35,568 nucleotides of DNA from positions 1 to 35,568 of the forward strand of contig CAZSFD010000056.1 in NCBI GenBank assembly GCA_964606085.1, read 5' to 3'. Source of the stretch: CAIQJJ01 sp964606085. Lineage in GTDB: Bacteria; Chloroflexota; Anaerolineae; Anaerolineales; UBA4823. Numbering within the stretch: position 1 is the first letter of the stretch; the number at the start of each line of letters is the position of its first letter. Shown piece after piece: positions 1 to 8,550 of this stretch. Both the position numbers and the translations under genes were made by a program. The notes beneath the pieces are model-generated. The model made no database searches and was not told the DNA's origin. It was given only the letters and a program-made list of their open reading frames with translations.

Positions 1-107
1 CCGGCTCGCCGTATCGGCCACCTTTCCTTACGGCTGGTATGGCTGAATAGTTACAACAAAGCTAACGTTTCAACCCATTGGTTAACCTTTCAGGAGAGAT
101 ACAACGT

Positions 108-3100
108 ATGAAACCGATCAAAATTTGGAGCATTGTTCTGACCATCCTGGCCCTGAGCGGACTTATCGTCAGCGCCACAGCCTTTGCGGCTGCCGGGAGC
201 GAAGCCCCGAAGCCGCCAACGACCGTGCAGGTTGGCGAGACGGTGTCACCCAAGCTCAGCCCGGTGATGCGCGACGTGGAATACGTCCCGCCGGTGCGCA
301 AGCTGGATCGTGAAGAAATCAACCCGATGAAAAACCCCGGCCTGTTCCTGCCCGATCTGGGCCTGACCGGCACCGACACCAAATACCGCGATCCGCTGGC
401 GGCACGCGGCGTCAGCACCCTGGATGCCCCCGACCCGATCTTGAACTTCGAAGGCCAGGGCGATTTCAACATGTACGCCCCGCCCGACACCACCGGCGAT
501 GTTGGCCCCAACCATTTCGTGCAGATGGTCAACGTCAACACGGCGGTTTATGACAAATCGGGCAATTTGCTGGCCGAATGGGCCAACAACCAGTTGTGGG
601 ATGGCTTTGGCGGCCCCTGCGAAAATGACAACAGCGGCGACCCCATCGTTTTATACGACGATATGGCCGACCGCTGGGTGCTGACCCAGTTCGCCATCGA
701 AAGCGGCCAGCATCAGTGCTTTGCCATCTCGACCACCCCCGATCCGCTGGGCAGCTACTATTTGTATGCCTACCAAACCCCCGACTTCCCCGACTATCCC
801 AAGATCGGCGTTTGGACGGATGGCTATTACATGGGCACCAACTCGGGTTATCCGAACGCCTACTACGCCCACGCGTTCGACCGCCAGGCGATGTTGGCTG
901 GCGATCCGGCTGGCTATCAGTACGCTGGCGGCTATGCCAACTTCTTGATGCCCGCCGATGCCGATGGTCAGACGCCTCCCCCCGCTGGCGACCCCGGCAT
1001 CTTCTACACCTTCTACGACGAAGGCTATCCCAACCACCCGGCTGGCACGTTCGACCGCCTGGCGCTCTACGAATTTGACGTAGATTGGGATACCCCGGCG
1101 AACTCCACCTTCACCCTGTCGCAAGAACTGGAAATTGCCGAGTTCAACTACACCACCTGCGGCTTCTTCAACCGCGATTGTATCCCCCAACCCGGCACAG
1201 GCATGCACCTCGACGCCGTAGACCCCTGGCCGATGGTGCGCCTGCAATACCGCAACCTGAACACCTACCAGGCCATGGTCGGCAACTTCACCACCGATGT
1301 GGATGGCACGGATCATGCCGGTATCCGCTGGTTCGAACTGCGCAAGGGCGGCCTTGGCTGGGACATCTACCAGGAAGGCACCTGGGCGCCTGATGAACAC
1401 CATCGCTTCATGGGCAGCATCGCCATGGATGGTTCGGGCAACATCGCCCTGGGATATAGCATCGCCAGCGCCACCCTGTACCCGTCCATCCGCTACACCG
1501 TTCATGCCAATGGCGACGCCCTCGGCACCATGCAGAACGAAGCCGAATTAATGGCCGGCGGCGGCTCGCAAACCGGCTTGCAGCGTTGGGGCGACTACAG
1601 CGCCACCGTGGTAGACCCCACCGATAACTGCACCTTCTGGATCACCAATGAATATCACGACGTGACCGATCCCGGTTACAGTTGGAACACCCGCATCGGC
1701 ACGTTCCGCATCCCAGGCTGCACGGGCAGCACGGGCTATGTCGGCACGCTCAACGGCACGGTGACCAATGCCAACACTTCGGCCCCCATCGAAAATGCCG
1801 ACATCGTCGCCACGTTGTCCATCACGCAGAGCTTCGCCGCCACCACCGATGTCAATGGTGAATACGAAGCGCTCCTGCCGGTTGGCGAATACACCGTTGC
1901 GGCCTCCGCCTTCGGCTACCAGCCCGCTTCGGTCAGCAGTGTGGAGGTGATCTCCGGCGAAGTGACCACGCAAGATTTCGCCCTCACCCCCGCCAACTGG
2001 TACACCGTCGAAGGCATCGTCACCGACGCCAACACCGGCTGGCCGCTGTACGCCACGATTGACATTGACGGCTACCCCGGCGATGCCATCTGGACCGACC
2101 CGCTCGACGGCTCGTACAGCATCTCCCTGCCCGAAGGCATCGCATACACCTTCCATGTCAGCGCCTTTGTGGATGGCTACCTGGCTGAGAGCGCCGATGT
2201 CGGCCCGCTCACCGGCAACACCACGCAAGATTTTGCCCTCGGCGTTGACGATGCCGCCTGTATGGCGCCCGGTTATGCCATTACAACAGGCTCGACCATC
2301 TATACCCAGGATTTTGACGCCAATAACGGTGGTTACGCCGTTTCGGGCTTCACCTCCTGGGCATGGGGCATGCCGACCAGCGGCCCATATAGCGCCCATT
2401 CGGGCTCCTATGTTTGGGCAACCAACCTGTCAGGCAATTACAGCAATGGCGAAGATGGCTACATCACCTCCCCCGCCATTGACCTGAGTTCCTACGCCGG
2501 CAGTTCGTTCGAGATTTCCTGGTGGCAGTGGCTTTCTACCGAAGAAGGCTGGGACTACGCCAGCGTCGAAGTCTCCAACGATGGCGGCGCCACCTGGACA
2601 CGCGTTTACGGCGAAGTCAGCGGCGCAGTAGCCCTGGCGTGGACGGAAGAATCCGCTGTCGTCGGCTCAGACTATGCCGTCAGCAATTTCCACCTGCGCT
2701 TCCGCCTGCGTTCAGACACCAGCATCACAGCCCCTGGTTTCTACGTGGACGATGTCTCCATCACCACCCTGAGCTGTGTCACCCCCACCGGCGGTCTGGT
2801 GATTGGCAACGTCTATGACGGCAACACCAACGATCCCCTGCTCGGCGCACTTGTCGCAGGTGAAGATGGCAACAGCGCCACCACCGTCGCGACCCCCGAT
2901 GACCCGGCAGTGGACGATGGATTCTACGTCTTGTACGCCGAAACCAGCGAAGACGTAACGGCCTCGATGGACGAATACGTTTCAGCTACCGAGGCGGTCA
3001 GCGTGGTAGCTGGTGATGCCGTCAACCAGGACTTCTACCTGGGCGCCGGCTGGATCGAGGCAGACCCCGCGGCCCTGCACGTCACCCTGGATATGGGCGA

Positions 3101-6100
3101 TACCAGCACCGTGCCGCTCGACCTCAACAACCTTGGTGTTGCCGATGCTGCCTTCGAGATCAAAGAAGCTGGCGAAGGCTTCATCCCCATGCTGAAACCG
3201 ATCTCGATCCCGGCCTTCACGGGTGAGCTTCCGGCCAGCAAAGTGCCCACTTCCATGTTCCGCGCCCCCAATGCGCCGCAACTGAGCGGCGATGCGGCCA
3301 GCCTGCTGCTGCCGTTGGCGGGTGAACCGGCCTTCGCCATGGATATCTACCCCGGCGAAAACCTGGTCTACATCCCCGACACCACCGCCCCCGGCACCTG
3401 GAACGTGATCGGCAACATCGCTGGCAGCACCTTCTTCGCCGGTGACTTCGTCGGCGGCGACTTCTCCACCCTCTACGTCCTCAACTACAACGACAGCACC
3501 CTCTACGCCGTAGACACCGCCACCGCCGGCGTCACCGCCATCGGCCCCGCCACCCCCAATGGCGGCGAGACCTGGTCTGGCGCAACCGGCGCAGCCGATG
3601 GCACGTTCTTCGCCGCCGCCACCACCTGCGGCGCCTCGACGCTCTACACCGTAGACGTGGCAACCGGCGATGTGACCGAAATCGGCGCCATCACCAACGG
3701 CCCCTGCATCATGGACATCGCCATCAACGCCGAAGGCGAACTGTATGGCGTAGACATCGCCGACGACAACCTGGTGCAGATTGACCCGGCAACGGGTGCT
3801 GGCACTGTGGTGGGCAGCCTGGGTGTCAGTGCCAACTATGCTCAAGGCATGGACTTCGAGGAAGAAACCGGCGTTCTGTACTGGGCGGCCTACACCACCC
3901 AGGGCGAACTGCGTGTCATTGACACCACCACCGGCGCTTCGGCCCTGGTTGGCGCCTTCCCCGGCGGCGCAGAAGTGGACGCCCTCGCCTTTGCCACCGG
4001 CGGCGCAGCCACGGATATCCCCTGGCTCTCTGAATCTCCCATCACCGGCACCGTCGCAGCCCTGGACAGCCAGACGATTGACGTGACCTTCGATGCCAGC
4101 ATCCCTGAAATCACCCAACCCGGTGACTATCAGGCCACCCTGCGCATCACCACTGATACGCCTTACGACGACCCCACCATCCCCGTCACCATGACGGTCG
4201 TTCCACCCGCCACCTACGGACGCGTGGCTGGCACGGTCACGGGCCTCGGCTACTGCGACGATGATCCTGCCGCCATCGAAGGCGCTCAGGTAGTGGTCGT
4301 GGGCGCTACCAAGACCATCACCGTCACCACCGATGCCGCTGGCTACTACGTGGTCTGGATGGACGAAAGCGAAGCGCCGGTTACCATCTATGTCACCGCT
4401 GACGAACACGAAAGTGGCATGGAAGCAGGCGTTGACATCAATGCTGGCGAAATTACACCCGTTGATTTCGACCTGCGCTGGCTCGAACCCTGCCTCAGCC
4501 TGGATGCGACAGGCCTGGATGTCACCCTCGATTGGGGACAGACAGAAACCCTGTCCATCACGCTGACCAACGATGGCGCAGCAGAGGCCGATTTCGAGTT
4601 CAAAGAACAAGATAATGGCTTGCTGCCGGCTTTCCGCTACCCAAGCATCATTGCGGCTGGCGTCAACGGCACCTCCTTCAAGAGCGAAAACCTGAAACCG
4701 GTTGGCAGCAATGTCACCGTTCCACAGGCCCCCGCTCGCTATGCTGGCCCCGATGACCTGGTCTTCTACGGTGATCGCACCGCTTTCACCGACGATTACC
4801 CCGACCTCACCCAGGAAGACTTTGAAGATACCCTGGTGTCTGATGGCGATGTGATCGGCTGCGCAGGCCCGTTCGATGAATTCACCGACAATGCCTGCTT
4901 TGCCCCTGGCGCAATCGTCCCCGGACTCAGCATCTGGACAGCCAACCCGAATGGTACCGATGAACTCGCCACACTGGGTGATGGCTTCCTGGGCCTGCCC
5001 TCGGCCATGGTTGGCCCGATGTACTTCACCGATGATGGGATTATCTCCTTCACCGGCGATGATGAAGTCTTCGTGGTCGGTTTCGATGTCTATGCCCCCA
5101 TGGCCGATGCCACCTTCACGGTCTCGATCTATGGGCCAGATGATGAACTGCTTGGACAGACCACCGTCGCCGCCGACGCCGATGGCACGTTCTTTGGCGT
5201 GTCGGCCGCTTCGCCCATCGCCTATATCGTCACCGACACGGGCGGCGGCAATGATGGCGAGTTGTTCGACGACATCGTCTTTGGCAGTGCCGCGGCTGGT
5301 CTGCCGTGGCTCGCTGAAGCGCCGATCACCGGCACCGTCGCCGCCGATAGCAGCGAAGTGATTGATGTCATCTTCGACGCCGGTGTGCCTGAAATCGTCC
5401 AACCGGGCAGCTACCTCGGCACGCTCAAGGTCAAATCCAACGATCCAGGCGGCACGCTCGCCATCCCCGTCACCATGACCGTCGTCGCCCCGCCGACCTA
5501 CACGGAGCTGAACGGCACCGTCACCAGCCTCGGCTACTGCGATGATTACCCCGTCGGGTTGGAGGGCGCTCAGGTTGTGGTTGTGACCGCCTCCCGCACC
5601 TACACCCTGACCACCGATGCCGATGGCGCGTACGTCCTCTGGCTCGATGTGTCACAAGCGCCGTTGTCCATCTACGTCACCGCTGACGAACACACCCAGG
5701 CCATGCAGACGGGCGTCCCGCTCACCCTCGGCGAAGCCACCACCGTAGATTTCGCGCTGCGCTGGCTGAAACCGTGCGTGGCCGTGTCACCCGCCGGGTT
5801 GGAAGTGTTCTTACCCACCGGCTACACCCAAACCCTGCCCCTCGACCTGGAGAATGCCGGCGCCGCATTGGGCAACTTCGCCATCCGCGAACAACCCATC
5901 GCTGGCCTGCTGGCCAACCCCACCGACGGCGAAGATGTGTTGGTAGTAGACGATGGCGATAATCCATCTGCCACGGCTATCGAAACATCTCTGACCAACC
6001 TGGGTTACACCTGGGTGGAAGTGGATGCCGCCACCTTTGGCAGTATGCTCGTGGATGATCTCCTCCAATACCGTGCGGTCTTGATCGCCGGCGGTTGGGG

Positions 6101-7667
6101 AATCACCACCTACGATGCCGAAATGATGGCCTATCTCGACGCAGGCGGTTCCCTGTTCATCACCGACAACGATCTGGGATACCAGTATTTTTCCGGCGGT
6201 ACCTTCTACAACGACTACCTGCAGGCCACCTACATCAGCGATGACCCCTATATAGATGAACTGCGCGGTGAAGACATCATGGCAGGCATCAATCCCAACA
6301 TCAGTGGAGATCCGTATCCTGATGACTTCGCCATCGGCGCTGAAGGCGTGGAAATCTTCCAGTTCTCCGGCGGCGATTCTGCCGGTGTTCTGGTTGATCG
6401 AAACGGATACAAGGCCATCTACCTGTCCTGGGAGTTCGAGTACACCGGCGCAGATGCCGATGCGATCATCGCCGCGGTGATGGACGTCTTCGCACCGACG
6501 AGCAGTGACATCCCCTGGCTCTCCGAAGACCCCATCACCGGCACCATCGCCGCCGACGGCGCACAGATCATTGATGTCACCTTCGACACCCTGACCTACA
6601 CCGTTGGCACGTACAATGGCCTGCTGGAGGTCGAAACCGACGATCCGATGGCTCCGCTGTGGGGCATCCCGGTTACCATGACCGTGGTGGAGACCCCAAC
6701 CTATGGCGTCGAACTGACCCCCGCCACACACACGCTGACCGCTATGCCCGGCGAGACCGTCACCTACACCATGCACCTCCACAATATGGGCAACACCACC
6801 AACACCTTCGACCTGACCCACAGCGGCAATGTCTGGGGTATGGAGATGCCGGTAACGTCGTTCACCCTCAACCCGGATGAAGGCGTTGACTTCCACGTTG
6901 TCGTCCACATCCCCGCTCATGCTGGTGGTGAGACTGATGTAGCTACCATCACCGCCACCGGTGCTGGCGGCGCAAGCGACTCAGCGGTGCTGACCACACA
7001 CGCCATGGCTACCTACGGCGTCGAAGTGACCCCCATCACCGCCACGCTGTCGGCCATGCCCGGTGAAACCGTCACCTACACGCTGCACGTGAGCAACACC
7101 GGCAACACCGCCAACACCTTCGCCTTCACCGCTACCGGCAACGCCTGGATGGTTGACCTGCCTGGCGCACTCACCCTCCCGGCTGGCGCAGGCGCTGACG
7201 TACACGTCACCGTCCACATCCCCGCCGACGCTGGCGGTGAGATAGATGTTGCTACCATCACTGCCACCGGTGCGGGCGGCGCAAGCGCCTCTTCGGTGCT
7301 GACCACGCACGCCGGCGAAACCTTCGGCGTAGAGGTAACCCCCATCACGGCCACGCTCACGGCGGCCCCCGGTGAAACCGTCACCTACACGCTGCACGTG
7401 GTCAACCTGGGCAACACCGAAAATACGTTCACCCTGGCGGCCACCGACAACGACTGGACAGTTGACCTGCCTGCACCCGTCACGTTGGGCGCTGGCGAAG
7501 CAACCGATGTCCACGTCACCGTCCACATCCCGGCGGGTTCAGCCGGCGAGAGCGATGTCGCCACCATCACCGTCAGCGGTGCGGGCGGCGCAAGCGACTC
7601 AGCGGTGCTGACCACCCACTCGGTACAGACAAGCTACCAGGTCTTCCTGCCCATCATCTTCCGCTAA
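108..7667 (+). CDS. Giant secreted multidomain surface protein
   Basis: A 2519-residue exported protein of unknown function. The ATG at 108 is chosen because an AGGAGAG ribosome site lies just upstream and a signal peptide (residues 1-28, ending AFAAA) follows at once; a TTG 30 nt earlier is less likely. Visible modules: an N-terminal globular region (about 110-540), two carboxypeptidase-regulatory-like beta sandwiches (about 544-711), a jelly-roll/MAM-like domain (about 728-890), a third regulatory-like sandwich, a beta-propeller-like region (about 1082-1302), two near-identical PWL..APITGTV...LGYCDD modules (about 1303-1505 and 1730-1935) plus a partial third, a GATase-like alpha/beta domain (about 1942-2128) and three tandem ~103-residue Ig-like repeats (2199 onward). 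It ends in YQVFLPIIFR. I see no catalytic motif; adhesion or a structural role is inference. Bases 1-107 upstream hold nothing I can name. Confidence 0.85.
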   Translation: MKPIKIWSIVLTILALSGLIVSATAFAAAGSEAPKPPTTVQVGETVSPKLSPVMRDVEYVPPVRKLDREEINPMKNPGLFLPDLGLTGTDTKYRDPLAARGVSTLDAPDPILNFEGQGDFNMYAPPDTTGDVGPNHFVQMVNVNTAVYDKSGNLLAEWANNQLWDGFGGPCENDNSGDPIVLYDDMADRWVLTQFAIESGQHQCFAISTTPDPLGSYYLYAYQTPDFPDYPKIGVWTDGYYMGTNSGYPNAYYAHAFDRQAMLAGDPAGYQYAGGYANFLMPADADGQTPPPAGDPGIFYTFYDEGYPNHPAGTFDRLALYEFDVDWDTPANSTFTLSQELEIAEFNYTTCGFFNRDCIPQPGTGMHLDAVDPWPMVRLQYRNLNTYQAMVGNFTTDVDGTDHAGIRWFELRKGGLGWDIYQEGTWAPDEHHRFMGSIAMDGSGNIALGYSIASATLYPSIRYTVHANGDALGTMQNEAELMAGGGSQTGLQRWGDYSATVVDPTDNCTFWITNEYHDVTDPGYSWNTRIGTFRIPGCTGSTGYVGTLNGTVTNANTSAPIENADIVATLSITQSFAATTDVNGEYEALLPVGEYTVAASAFGYQPASVSSVEVISGEVTTQDFALTPANWYTVEGIVTDANTGWPLYATIDIDGYPGDAIWTDPLDGSYSISLPEGIAYTFHVSAFVDGYLAESADVGPLTGNTTQDFALGVDDAACMAPGYAITTGSTIYTQDFDANNGGYAVSGFTSWAWGMPTSGPYSAHSGSYVWATNLSGNYSNGEDGYITSPAIDLSSYAGSSFEISWWQWLSTEEGWDYASVEVSNDGGATWTRVYGEVSGAVALAWTEESAVVGSDYAVSNFHLRFRLRSDTSITAPGFYVDDVSITTLSCVTPTGGLVIGNVYDGNTNDPLLGALVAGEDGNSATTVATPDDPAVDDGFYVLYAETSEDVTASMDEYVSATEAVSVVAGDAVNQDFYLGAGWIEADPAALHVTLDMGDTSTVPLDLNNLGVADAAFEIKEAGEGFIPMLKPISIPAFTGELPASKVPTSMFRAPNAPQLSGDAASLLLPLAGEPAFAMDIYPGENLVYIPDTTAPGTWNVIGNIAGSTFFAGDFVGGDFSTLYVLNYNDSTLYAVDTATAGVTAIGPATPNGGETWSGATGAADGTFFAAATTCGASTLYTVDVATGDVTEIGAITNGPCIMDIAINAEGELYGVDIADDNLVQIDPATGAGTVVGSLGVSANYAQGMDFEEETGVLYWAAYTTQGELRVIDTTTGASALVGAFPGGAEVDALAFATGGAATDIPWLSESPITGTVAALDSQTIDVTFDASIPEITQPGDYQATLRITTDTPYDDPTIPVTMTVVPPATYGRVAGTVTGLGYCDDDPAAIEGAQVVVVGATKTITVTTDAAGYYVVWMDESEAPVTIYVTADEHESGMEAGVDINAGEITPVDFDLRWLEPCLSLDATGLDVTLDWGQTETLSITLTNDGAAEADFEFKEQDNGLLPAFRYPSIIAAGVNGTSFKSENLKPVGSNVTVPQAPARYAGPDDLVFYGDRTAFTDDYPDLTQEDFEDTLVSDGDVIGCAGPFDEFTDNACFAPGAIVPGLSIWTANPNGTDELATLGDGFLGLPSAMVGPMYFTDDGIISFTGDDEVFVVGFDVYAPMADATFTVSIYGPDDELLGQTTVAADADGTFFGVSAASPIAYIVTDTGGGNDGELFDDIVFGSAAAGLPWLAEAPITGTVAADSSEVIDVIFDAGVPEIVQPGSYLGTLKVKSNDPGGTLAIPVTMTVVAPPTYTELNGTVTSLGYCDDYPVGLEGAQVVVVTASRTYTLTTDADGAYVLWLDVSQAPLSIYVTADEHTQAMQTGVPLTLGEATTVDFALRWLKPCVAVSPAGLEVFLPTGYTQTLPLDLENAGAALGNFAIREQPIAGLLANPTDGEDVLVVDDGDNPSATAIETSLTNLGYTWVEVDAATFGSMLVDDLLQYRAVLIAGGWGITTYDAEMMAYLDAGGSLFITDNDLGYQYFSGGTFYNDYLQATYISDDPYIDELRGEDIMAGINPNISGDPYPDDFAIGAEGVEIFQFSGGDSAGVLVDRNGYKAIYLSWEFEYTGADADAIIAAVMDVFAPTSSDIPWLSEDPITGTIAADGAQIIDVTFDTLTYTVGTYNGLLEVETDDPMAPLWGIPVTMTVVETPTYGVELTPATHTLTAMPGETVTYTMHLHNMGNTTNTFDLTHSGNVWGMEMPVTSFTLNPDEGVDFHVVVHIPAHAGGETDVATITATGAGGASDSAVLTTHAMATYGVEVTPITATLSAMPGETVTYTLHVSNTGNTANTFAFTATGNAWMVDLPGALTLPAGAGADVHVTVHIPADAGGEIDVATITATGAGGASASSVLTTHAGETFGVEVTPITATLTAAPGETVTYTLHVVNLGNTENTFTLAATDNDWTVDLPAPVTLGAGEATDVHVTVHIPAGSAGESDVATITVSGAGGASDSAVLTTHSVQTSYQVFLPIIFR
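6702..7631 (+). repeat. Three tandem 309-312 bp coding repeats
   Basis: Three successive units begin at 6702, 7014 and 7323 and encode Ig-like domains sharing YGVEVTP, PGETVTYTLHV, HVTVHIPA and ATITATGAGGAS..VLTTH. The DNA is highly similar between units, most of all between units 2 and 3, which suggests recent duplication or gene conversion. The sequences resemble the NPCBM-associated/NEW3 type of cell-surface beta sandwich, by pattern only. Confidence 0.85.
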
Positions 7668-7686
7668 CCCCCACCCCGGGGATGAA

Positions 7687-7716
7687 GGCTGCGCCGGGTG
7701 AACACCCGGCGCAGCC
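7687..7716. other. GC-rich hairpin after the surface-protein gene
   Basis: A perfect 13-bp stem (7687-7699 with 7704-7716) with a 4-nt loop, starting 20 nt after the stop codon at 7667. No T-run follows directly, so it probably acts together with the hairpin at 7721-7772, either as part of a tandem terminator or as an mRNA 3' end stabiliser. Confidence 0.7.
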
Positions 7717-7720
7717 CTGG

Positions 7721-7772
7721 CAACAAAAAAAGCTGTTTTGACGGTTGCCCGTCAAAACAGCTTTTTTTGTTG
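7721..7772. terminator. Bidirectional intrinsic terminator
   Basis: A perfect 24-bp inverted repeat (7721-7744 with 7749-7772) with a 4-nt loop. The stem contains a run of seven A on one side and seven T on the other, so either transcript ends in a hairpin followed by U7. It lies between the convergent surface-protein and HNH genes and serves both. Confidence 0.93.
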
Positions 7773-7785
7773 AAGAAGCGCCTCG

Positions 7786-8289
7786 CTACCAATCGCTGAT
7801 GAACGGCAGCCATTCCTGGTTTTCTTTGAGATGCCGGGAAAAAATATAAGTGGCTGTCGAAGGCGGCATGGCTGGCTGACGCAGCAGGGCCATTTGCGCC
7901 TGTTCAACCGTGCGCCCACCTTTGCGATGATTACAGTGCGGACAGGCGGCCACCAGGTTATCCCACGTATGCCCGCCCCCCAGGTGGCGTGGGATGACAT
8001 GGTCAATCGTCAACACCGGCACATGCTGGCCGCAATACTGGCAGGTGTAATCATCGCGGCGCATGATCTCACGTTTGTTCAACTTGACGCGGGGACGCGG
8101 CCGCCGCACCATCTTCGTCAAACGAATGATCGAAGGGCGAGGAAAAGTCTGCGATACGGTCTTGATTTCGCCGCGCCCGTTGAGAACAAGGCTGGCCTTC
8201 TCCGTCATCATCAGGTTCACGGCGCGGCGAGTATCGCAGACGTTGATCGGCTCAAAATTGGCGTTCAACACCAATACCGGCTCGTTCAT
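7786..8289 (-). CDS. HNH endonuclease family protein
   Basis: A 167-residue HNH nuclease of the small stand-alone type common in Chloroflexota, Actinobacteria and Cyanobacteria. The start at 8289 gives the family's usual N-terminus (VLVLNANFEPINV) and has GGAG 7 nt upstream; an upstream in-frame extension to 8382 lacks this support. C83-x2-C86 and C116-x2-C119 form the zinc knuckle, D96-H97 and N111 the HNH core, with the motif IDHVIPRHLGG. The middle is basic (RRPRPRVKLNKREIMRRD). The physiological substrate is unknown for this subfamily. No methylase or restriction partner is adjacent, so a role in defence is not supported. Confidence 0.9.
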   Translation of the reverse strand: MNEPVLVLNANFEPINVCDTRRAVNLMMTEKASLVLNGRGEIKTVSQTFPRPSIIRLTKMVRRPRPRVKLNKREIMRRDDYTCQYCGQHVPVLTIDHVIPRHLGGGHTWDNLVAACPHCNHRKGGRTVEQAQMALLRQPAMPPSTATYIFSRHLKENQEWLPFISDW

Positions 8290-8358
8290 CGCAATCTCCG
8301 TGAACAGGGCAGGCTGCTTGAAGCACCACTCACAAGCATCCTGAACATAACGGGATGA

Positions 8359-8364
8359 ATTATA
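8359..8364 (-). promoter_or_regulatory. Extended -10 promoter of the HNH gene
   Basis: On the minus strand the sequence reads TGCTATAAT, a perfect extended -10 element (TGnTATAAT), about 70 nt before the HNH start. No good -35 hexamer lies at 16-18 bp, which is normal for extended -10 promoters. Confidence 0.6.
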
Positions 8365-8397
8365 GCATCTTAATTGGGACAAGGCTTCCCGAAGAAA

Positions 8398-8430
8398 TCA
8401 GGCTCTCCTGTTTTCAACAGGAGAGCCTGA
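8398..8430 (-). terminator. Hairpin terminator of the sugar operon
   Basis: A perfect 15-bp stem (8398-8412 with 8416-8430) with a 3-nt loop, followed on the minus strand by ATTTCTTC, a weak U-tract. It lies downstream of the last gene of the sugar operon (the FGGY kinase, stop at 8551) and before the HNH promoter. Confidence 0.65.
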
Positions 8431-8459
8431 ATAGATACGAGCGGACTCGACGGGCTGGT

Positions 8460-8493
8460 GGCGGCCCTGCCCCACCCACAGGGCAGGGCCGCC
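8460..8493 (-). other. GC-rich hairpin 3' of the FGGY kinase
   Basis: A 13-bp perfect stem (8460-8472 with 8481-8493) with an 8-nt loop and no U-tract. It is the first of two hairpins after the kinase stop codon and may block 3' exonucleases or assist termination at 8398-8430. Confidence 0.6.
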
Positions 8494-8550
8494 CAAGCAA
8501 GGAGAAAGAAACGAACCCTTACATACCCAACACAGGAATAACGAACACGC

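Noticed and set aside
1..107. Possible riboswitch 3' part upstream of the surface-protein gene
   Set aside because: I looked for cyclic di-GMP, cobalamin and molybdenum-cofactor motifs and found no convincing match in the 107 bases available.
2982..5402. 806-codon open frame antisense to the surface-protein gene
   Set aside because: It mirrors codon positions of the plus-strand gene, has no ribosome site or recognisable domain, and its composition (Gly/Asp/His-rich) is that of a shadow frame in GC-rich DNA.
7786..8289. Restriction-modification or other defence island around the HNH gene
   Set aside because: No methyltransferase, helicase or toxin is adjacent; this HNH type is common as a stand-alone chromosomal gene.
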